Below, in pieces: positions 59,012 through 64,000 of a stretch of 64,000 nucleotides of DNA (positions within the stretch are counted from its first letter, which is position 1; each line of letters starts with the position of its first letter). The notes beneath the pieces were generated by a model. That model was not told the origin of the DNA. It did not search any database and was given only the letters and a program-made list of their open reading frames with translations. Source of the stretch: Desulfatitalea sp. UBA4791. Lineage in GTDB: Bacteria; Desulfobacterota; Desulfobacteria; Desulfobacterales; Desulfosarcinaceae. Both the position numbers and the translations under genes were made by a program. The stretch lies in NCBI GenBank assembly GCA_002402905.1, contig DHGT01000083.1:25125-89124 (forward strand). The letters are read 5' to 3'.

Positions 59012-60076
59012 TCAGCTCCCTTGAACTGCGCACCTGGCTTCGGATGCCAGATTGTTCATCAATTTGCTGATGTTGCGGATATCGATGTTGACCGGACACT
59101 GCCGGACGCAACGTCCGCAACCCACACACATGATGCCTTTGTCATATTTATCCACGAAATATTTGAGCTTGTGCATGAAGCGTTGCCGCAATCGGGCCAA
59201 TTTGGTGTCTCTCGGGTTATGCCCGGTGGTGTGTACGGTGAAGATGGGAAACATGCAGCTGTCCCAGTTGCGCATGCGTACTCCCTTCTTGCCGTAGGTT
59301 TCATCCTGGATGTCGAAGCACCAGCAGGTGGGACAAGAAAAGGTGCAGGTACCGCAATTGATACAGGCGAAGGAGATATCCTCCCAGAAATCGGCACCGT
59401 GAAGGGCCATGGTGTCGGCAGCGGCCAGACCGTCGGTCTCGATTTTGGAGACGATTTTTCCTTCGGCGGCGCTCTTTGCCTGGTCCAGCACAGCCGCATC
59501 GGGCAGAGCGGTCGACCAGCCGGCGCTGTCCATCAGGCGTGCCCCTTTATCGGTCAACACCTTGGCGACAAAATGATCCTCCCGCTCGGCCAGCAGTACA
59601 TCCAACCCTTCCTCATGGTAGGGGCCGCAGCCGGTGCTGGTGCAAAAACAGGTGCTGCAGGGCGCATCGCATGCCAGTCCCACGAAAGTGGTGGCGTTAT
59701 AAAGATTCAGCCAGTAAGGATCCTGGTACTCATCCGTATCGAAGTTCATCTTCACCAGTGCCAGGGCTTTTGCGTCACACGGGCGAATGCCGATGACCGC
59801 CCTGGGAGAATAATCCTTCTCGGCCATCTTGGGGATGTTGCAATCCGGGTCCTTTTTGTCGAGGGAGTAGTCGAGCATGATCTCGGATTGGGGAAAAACC
59901 AGGCTTTTGGGCGAGAGCCGCGTGTTTTGAAAGGCCAGGTCGGGCATCTGTCCGGCGGCCAACTCCTGGAAGTCATGCCACGTCTTTTCCTTGACCGGCC
60001 CGATCAGTCTGAACGCCCCCCTCAATTTTTCCAAGCCCGGTGACCATTGGCTTTTTTCGATTTTAATGACCTTCAT
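59012..60076 (-). CDS. flxB: FlxB-like 4Fe-4S electron-transfer subunit
   Basis: The 354-residue product belongs to the sulfhydrogenase beta/FlxB group. It has an N-terminal part with GIRPCDAKALALVKMNFDTD and CDAPCSTCFCTSTGCGP, then two 4Fe-4S motifs in a ferredoxin domain, CINCGTCTFSCPTCWC and CVGCGRCVRQCPVN. It would relay electrons between FlxA and FlxC/HdrA. ATG 60076 with AAAGGC upstream; the frame to 60181 overlaps flxC. Its stop overlaps the longer possible flxA start region. Confidence 0.82.
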   Translation of the reverse strand: MKVIKIEKSQWSPGLEKLRGAFRLIGPVKEKTWHDFQELAAGQMPDLAFQNTRLSPKSLVFPQSEIMLDYSLDKKDPDCNIPKMAEKDYSPRAVIGIRPCDAKALALVKMNFDTDEYQDPYWLNLYNATTFVGLACDAPCSTCFCTSTGCGPYHEEGLDVLLAEREDHFVAKVLTDKGARLMDSAGWSTALPDAAVLDQAKSAAEGKIVSKIETDGLAAADTMALHGADFWEDISFACINCGTCTFSCPTCWCFDIQDETYGKKGVRMRNWDSCMFPIFTVHTTGHNPRDTKLARLRQRFMHKLKYFVDKYDKGIMCVGCGRCVRQCPVNIDIRNISKLMNNLASEARCAVQGS

Positions 60077-60095
60077 AATTTGCCTTTTAGTCTGA

Positions 60096-61043
60096 TTAGA
60101 GGATAGAATCGTTGGTGTCGTTGGGCTTGTAGACATCGAGCGCCGGCCGTGAATCCAGGGAGAGCCCGGCTTCCCAACCATAGAGGTCCAGGCAGTCCTT
60201 GTTGAGCTTCTTGGTCAACAGGCGCATGTTGATGCCCATCGGACAGGCTCTTTCACAGGCACCGCAATCGGTACAGCGTCCCGCACAGTGGTAAGCTCGC
60301 AGAAGATGAAAGGTGCGTACATCGATGGGGTCCTGGCTCTTGCCCACCCATTGCGGTTTGGCTTCATCCACGAAGCAGGTCGGGCAGTAGCACAGCGGGC
60401 ATGCGTTGCGGCACGCATAACAGCGGATGCAGGGTGCCAGCAGATCGTCAAAGAAGGCCCAGCGCTCATCTGTGGTCATTGCTTCCAGGGCAGCCACGTC
60501 GGCGTATGGGTCGACATCTTTTTGCTCTTCCACCGGATCGGCCACCATCTCATCGGAAATGACTGGATTGCGATGGACACAGACGCTGCAATTTTGCTGA
60601 AGCACATCTTTTTTATCAAATGTCTGATCGCCTGCGGCGGTTTTGACATGCACCTGACCGTCGCTTTCGGTGACTTCTAAAACTTCGCCCTGGGCCATGG
60701 CGACGATCTTGCGTTTGTCGATCATGCCCTGACACGGCACACCGATGATGACAAGCTGTTCGCGTTTGATTTTATTTTCCAGGATATGGTTCACGATATT
60801 GCGTGAATCACACCCTTTGGCGACGATGCCGATCTTTTCCTTCCGATTGGTGAGGTAGTTGGCCAGGTTGATGCCGCAGTTGCTGTCCCACACCAACGCA
60901 TCGACTTCCTCGGGTTTGCGTACGAAACACGGCTCGTTCATCATGGGAACGGAACCCTTTCGGAACCCGATAACCATCTCCACCCGGCACTCTTTGAGCA
61001 GCCGCTGGGCGATTTCCCTGATCTTTTCAGTGTAAGTTGACAT
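60096..61043 (-). CDS. flxC: FlxC-like Fe-S subunit (FrhB/FdhB N-terminal fold)
   Basis: The 315-residue product starts with an FdhB/FrhB-like part (DSNCGINLANYLTNRKEKIG, then IVAKGCDSRNIV) and has cysteine groups NCSVCVHRNP, CIRCYACRNACPLCYCPTC and CTDCGACERACPMG for Fe-S clusters. FlxC proteins connect FlxB to HdrA in NADH:heterodisulfide-type complexes. It starts one base after the mvhD stop, indicating translational coupling. Confidence 0.82.
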   Translation of the reverse strand: MSTYTEKIREIAQRLLKECRVEMVIGFRKGSVPMMNEPCFVRKPEEVDALVWDSNCGINLANYLTNRKEKIGIVAKGCDSRNIVNHILENKIKREQLVIIGVPCQGMIDKRKIVAMAQGEVLEVTESDGQVHVKTAAGDQTFDKKDVLQQNCSVCVHRNPVISDEMVADPVEEQKDVDPYADVAALEAMTTDERWAFFDDLLAPCIRCYACRNACPLCYCPTCFVDEAKPQWVGKSQDPIDVRTFHLLRAYHCAGRCTDCGACERACPMGINMRLLTKKLNKDCLDLYGWEAGLSLDSRPALDVYKPNDTNDSIL

Positions 61044-61044
61044 C

Positions 61045-61476
61045 TTAGGCTACCTTGGCTTCCTTTTTCACGAATCGTTTGTTTGGGCCAAGGGCTTTGA
61101 CCTTGGCCGTGACTTCATTGACGACCTTCACGAACTTGGTGGATTCGGCGGACGAAATCCAGGAAAATTGAAGCCGGTCCGATTCGATGCCCGTGTATTC
61201 GAGCAGTCTTTTCATTAACGTGAATTTTCGACGTGCGTAGTAATTACCTTCCAGGTAATGGCATTCGCCCGGATGTCACCCGGACACCCACACCGCATCG
61301 GCACCTTCGCGAAGGGCGGCCAGGGCGAATTTGGGGCTCATGCGCCCCGTACATGGGATGCGTACCACCCGGATGTTGGGCGGATACTCCATGCGGCTGA
61401 CACCGGCCAGGTCGGCCGCGCCATAGCTGCACCAGTTGCATAGAAAACTGACGATTTTAGGTTCCCATTCGCTCAT
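61045..61476 (-). CDS. mvhD: Selenocysteine-containing MvhD/FlxD-like [2Fe-2S] subunit
   Basis: The frame begins ATG 61476 ([20 protein letters not shown]) and meets TGA at 61278-61276. If this TGA is read as selenocysteine, translation continues to TAA 61047-61045. That gives 143 residues: [21 protein letters not shown], then [20 protein letters not shown]. That is the conserved MvhD sequence in which the residue before HPGxCHY is normally Cys, so Sec67 replaces a [2Fe-2S] ligand (others Cys13, Cys16, Cys42, Cys72). A SECIS-like hairpin follows. MvhD passes electrons to HdrA. It sits between hdrA and flxC with a one-base gap to flxC. Standard annotation would call a 66-residue truncated protein. 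Confidence 0.9.
61241..61278 (-). promoter_or_regulatory. Bacterial SECIS-like hairpin after the mvhD UGA
   Basis: On the minus strand, UGA (61278-61276) is followed 16 bases later by AUUACC (61259-61254), loop UGGAA (61253-61249), and GGUAAU (61248-61243). The loop carries the GG typical of SelB-recognised bacterial SECIS, at the usual distance (about 23 bases after UGA). Confidence 0.75.
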
Positions 61477-61537
61477 TATGTCGACTCCGTTTTGGTAGGT
61501 TGAATATGTACTTTGGCATTGGATGCCATCTTGACGG

Positions 61538-64000
61538 TTACTCCCAGCTCACCGCAGAGATCTGGGCGAAGATCTGGTCATTGTCGAACCCCTTCAAATG
61601 GATGGCGCCCGAGCGGCACGAGGCCACACACAGGCCGCACCCCTTGCACAGCACGGCATTGATCTGTGCCTTGCCGGCGTGCATGCGGGCATCGGCGGGG
61701 ATAAAAGAGGGCGCCGAGTAGGGGCAGATCGAGACACAGACGCCGCAACTGCTGCACATCATGGGATCGACCTGAGCCACCTGGCCGCTGGTCTTGATCT
61801 TCTCGCGGGCCAACAGGGTGACCGCCCTGCTGGCGGCGGCGCGTCCTTGGACGACGGCTTCGTCGATGGGTTTGGGGTAGTGGGCCAAACCGCAGAGGAA
61901 GACACCGTCTGTGGCAAACTCGGAGGGGCCCAGTTTGGCATGCTTTTCAACGAAAAACCCGTCGTCGTTGAGCGGCACCTTGAAGAACTGGGCCAATTTG
62001 TCGTCCCGGTTGGGTACGACGGCCGTTGCCAGGGAGAGCAGGTCGGGCTCGATGGCGACCGGAAGTCCGAGCACATGGTCGGTGACGGTCACCTGGATGC
62101 GGCCGTCGGCCACCTCGACCTGGGGCTTGTTTTCCAGATCGTAGCGGATGAAGATGATGCCCCTTCCGCGCGCCTCTTTGTAAAGGTATTCACGTTCTCC
62201 ATACGTGCGGATGTCCCGGTAGAGGATATAGATGTTCATATCCGGGTTACGCTTTTTCAACTCCAGGGCGTTGTCGATGGAGTGGGTGCAGCAGACCCGC
62301 GAACAGTAAGGTCGCTGGGGTTCGCGCGAACCGACACATTGAATGAAAACCGCTGTTTTTGCCGCGGCCAAGGCCGGATCGTCGGCCTTCATACGTTGGT
62401 CGAGTTCCAGGCTGGTCATGATCCGGGCATCTTGTCCATAGCAGTACTCTTCGGTCTGCAGCGGCGCGCCGCCGGTGGCGATCACGGCCACGCCGTGCAC
62501 AATCTCCTTCTGGCTGCCGTTGGAGCTCACGGTCGATTTGAAGCTGCCCACAAATCCGTCCAAAGCGGTCAGTTCGCTGTTCAGATGGACATTGATATTT
62601 TTGCTTTGCTCAACATCAGCGACGAGTTCGGCCAATTTATCAGCCACCAGATCGCCGCTGATGGTTTTGTACAAATTGTGGGCCTGGCCGCCCAAACGTT
62701 CTCCGCGTTCGATGATGTGGGTTTCATATCCCTGGCGCGCGAGGCTGCGGGCCGCGGTCATGCCTGAAATGCCGCCGCCGATGACCAGAGCGGCTTGGTT
62801 GACCTCCAGTTCGGCCTCCTGGAGGGGCTGCATGAGGCCTACCTTGTTGACGGCCATGCGGACCAGGTCTTTGGCCTTCTGGGTGGCGAGTTCGGGGTTG
62901 TTTTTATGCACCCAGGAGTCGTGGTTGCGGATATTGGCCATCTCGAAGAGGTACTTGTTCAGGCCGGCATTAATCAGGGTCTCCTGGAACAGGGGTTCAT
63001 GGGTCTTTGGAGTACAGGCGGCCACCACCACGCGGTTGAGTTTTTTCTGCTTGATAATCTGAGTCATGGTGTCCTGCGTATCCTGGGCGCAGGAATACAG
63101 ATTATCGGTGGCATACTCCACAAAGGGCAGGGTGGCGGCATATTCGGCCACCGAAGGGACATCCACCACGCCTGCGATGTTAATGCCGCAGCGGCAGACG
63201 AAGACACCGATACGCGGCCGTTCGCCCATCACATTGACTTCGTCGATTTTTACCGGCTGCTTGGTGGTGGTGTTGCGGCCCGGTGCCAGGATTTCACCCG
63301 CGGCGGCGGCGGCGGCACTGGAATCGACGACCGATTGAGGGATATCTTTGGGGCCTTGAAAGGCACCGCACACGAAGATGCCCGGCTTGCTGGTCGCTAC
63401 CGGTTCGAAGGTGCTGGTTTTGCAAAAGTTGCCCTCGGTGAGTTCGATCCCGAGTTTCTTGGCCATCTGCACCACTTCCGGAGAGGTCTCCAGGCCGACC
63501 GAAAGTACGATCATGTCGAACTTCTCTTCCTGCAGGCTGCCGTCGTCATTGACATAACGCACGGAGAGGTCGTCGCTGCCGTGCACCGGATCGATGGTGT
63601 GCACCCGACTGCGCACAAATCGTACGCCTTTTTCTTTGGCGCCGTTGTAGAAGCGTTCAAAGTCTTTGCCGTGGGTGCGCATATCCATATAGAAAATGGC
63701 GCAATCCAGGCTGTCTCCGGCATGCTCCTTGGCAATCACCGCCTCTTTGATGGCATACATGCAACAGACCGAGGAACAGTAGCTGTTGTCGCAACGGTTC
63801 AGGTCGCGGGAGCCCACGCATTGGAACCAGGCGATCTTTTTGGGGTCCTTGTGGTCGGAGAGCCGCACCAGATGACCACCCGTGGGGCCCGAGGCGGAGA
63901 GGAGGCGTTCCATCTCCATGGAGGTGATGACGTTGGGGTGGTTGGCATAGCCGTAGCTGTCGAACTTGGAGGGATCGAACGGTTGGAAACCGGGCGCCAG
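61538..64000 (-). CDS. hdrA: Tandem-duplicated HdrA-like subunit (5' end outside window)
   Basis: The frame is open at base 64000 and reads [20 protein letters not shown], so the gene starts upstream; 820 residues are visible. The first ~225 are the C-terminal part of one HdrA copy ([20 protein letters not shown]). A second complete HdrA follows from about 250, with [17 protein letters not shown] motif [39 protein letters not shown] and C-terminal 4Fe-4S motifs [15 protein letters not shown] and [15 protein letters not shown]. HdrA is the flavin-bifurcating subunit of heterodisulfide reductases. A single chain with two modules resembles HdrL-type fusions reported in Desulfobacterota. mvhD follows 61 bases downstream. 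Confidence 0.9.
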   Translation of the reverse strand: MAPGFQPFDPSKFDSYGYANHPNVITSMEMERLLSASGPTGGHLVRLSDHKDPKKIAWFQCVGSRDLNRCDNSYCSSVCCMYAIKEAVIAKEHAGDSLDCAIFYMDMRTHGKDFERFYNGAKEKGVRFVRSRVHTIDPVHGSDDLSVRYVNDDGSLQEEKFDMIVLSVGLETSPEVVQMAKKLGIELTEGNFCKTSTFEPVATSKPGIFVCGAFQGPKDIPQSVVDSSAAAAAAGEILAPGRNTTTKQPVKIDEVNVMGERPRIGVFVCRCGINIAGVVDVPSVAEYAATLPFVEYATDNLYSCAQDTQDTMTQIIKQKKLNRVVVAACTPKTHEPLFQETLINAGLNKYLFEMANIRNHDSWVHKNNPELATQKAKDLVRMAVNKVGLMQPLQEAELEVNQAALVIGGGISGMTAARSLARQGYETHIIERGERLGGQAHNLYKTISGDLVADKLAELVADVEQSKNINVHLNSELTALDGFVGSFKSTVSSNGSQKEIVHGVAVIATGGAPLQTEEYCYGQDARIMTSLELDQRMKADDPALAAAKTAVFIQCVGSREPQRPYCSRVCCTHSIDNALELKKRNPDMNIYILYRDIRTYGEREYLYKEARGRGIIFIRYDLENKPQVEVADGRIQVTVTDHVLGLPVAIEPDLLSLATAVVPNRDDKLAQFFKVPLNDDGFFVEKHAKLGPSEFATDGVFLCGLAHYPKPIDEAVVQGRAAASRAVTLLAREKIKTSGQVAQVDPMMCSSCGVCVSICPYSAPSFIPADARMHAGKAQINAVLCKGCGLCVASCRSGAIHLKGFDNDQIFAQISAVSWE

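Noticed and set aside
61276..61476. 66-residue truncated MvhD as a pseudogene
   Set aside because: The frame downstream of the TGA is fully conserved, coupled to flxC, and followed by a SECIS-like hairpin, which fits selenocysteine readthrough better than decay.

Overview
The window reads as a chromosomal segment of a strictly anaerobic, sulfate-reducing, fatty-acid-oxidising member of the Desulfobacterota (Desulfosarcina/Desulfococcus-like). The main evidence is dsrC with both C-terminal redox cysteines, an HdrA/MvhD/Flx electron-bifurcation locus, a siroheme-decarboxylase-like protein, a single-chain pyruvate:ferredoxin oxidoreductase, and an ETF module preceded by a membrane Fe-S oxidoreductase. 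The DNA is GC-rich, genes are tightly packed, and no tRNA, rRNA, CRISPR array or intact mobile element was seen. Layout: 1-6.7 kb is a beta-oxidation block: the end of an acyl-CoA dehydrogenase, a convergent fadD, and a divergent operon of membrane Fe-S oxidoreductase-etfB-etfA. A palindrome resembling the Bacillus FadR box overlaps the likely promoter of that operon. 6.8-13.6 kb holds a tamB/Omp85 pair for outer-membrane assembly, met tail-to-tail by a DUF4124/trypsin-like protease whose catalytic domain is split by a coiled coil. 14.8-22.8 kb (minus) is a complete hyfBCEFG(HI)-type operon. Its large subunit has lost all four NiFe ligands, so it is an energy-converting-hydrogenase-related (Ehr) complex; the first gene is an HTH-EIIA(Ntr)-like regulator. 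23-38 kb is housekeeping: a 48-residue Cys-rich protein, pepA, dgkA, an SF2 helicase, a CooC-like ATPase, a U32 peptidase, parE-parC, a GNAT protein, a large uncharacterised protein and an MBL hydrolase. 38-47 kb contains comEC, class I fumarase, a fused ADP-forming acyl-CoA synthetase and a CoA-transferase/GNAT fusion. 46.8-50.8 kb (minus) contains two tandem 7TM-PAS sensor proteins with a histidine-kinase phosphoacceptor domain but no ATPase domain, a flavodoxin-like lipoprotein, and two tiny proteins. 51.3-55.7 kb holds pyruvate:ferredoxin oxidoreductase and a YkgJ-type Cys-cluster protein. 55.8-57.5 kb (minus) is a three-gene operon (YjbQ, AhbA/B-like, nitrilase). 57.6-64 kb (minus) holds dsrC with its own promoter and terminator, downstream of hdrA(duplicated)-mvhD-flxC-flxB-flxA. 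The mvhD gene contains an in-frame UGA at the position of a conserved cysteine, followed by a SECIS-like hairpin, so it is very probably a selenoprotein that routine annotation would truncate. How the genes fit together: FadD, acyl-CoA dehydrogenase, ETF and the membrane Fe-S oxidoreductase would move beta-oxidation electrons to the quinone pool. POR, fumarase and the CoA-handling enzymes serve central carbon metabolism. The Hdr/Flx complex would link NADH, ferredoxin and a disulfide acceptor, plausibly DsrC of sulfite reduction. The Ehr complex is an ion-translocating membrane module with an unknown electron reaction. All functional statements are by sequence recognition without database searches.
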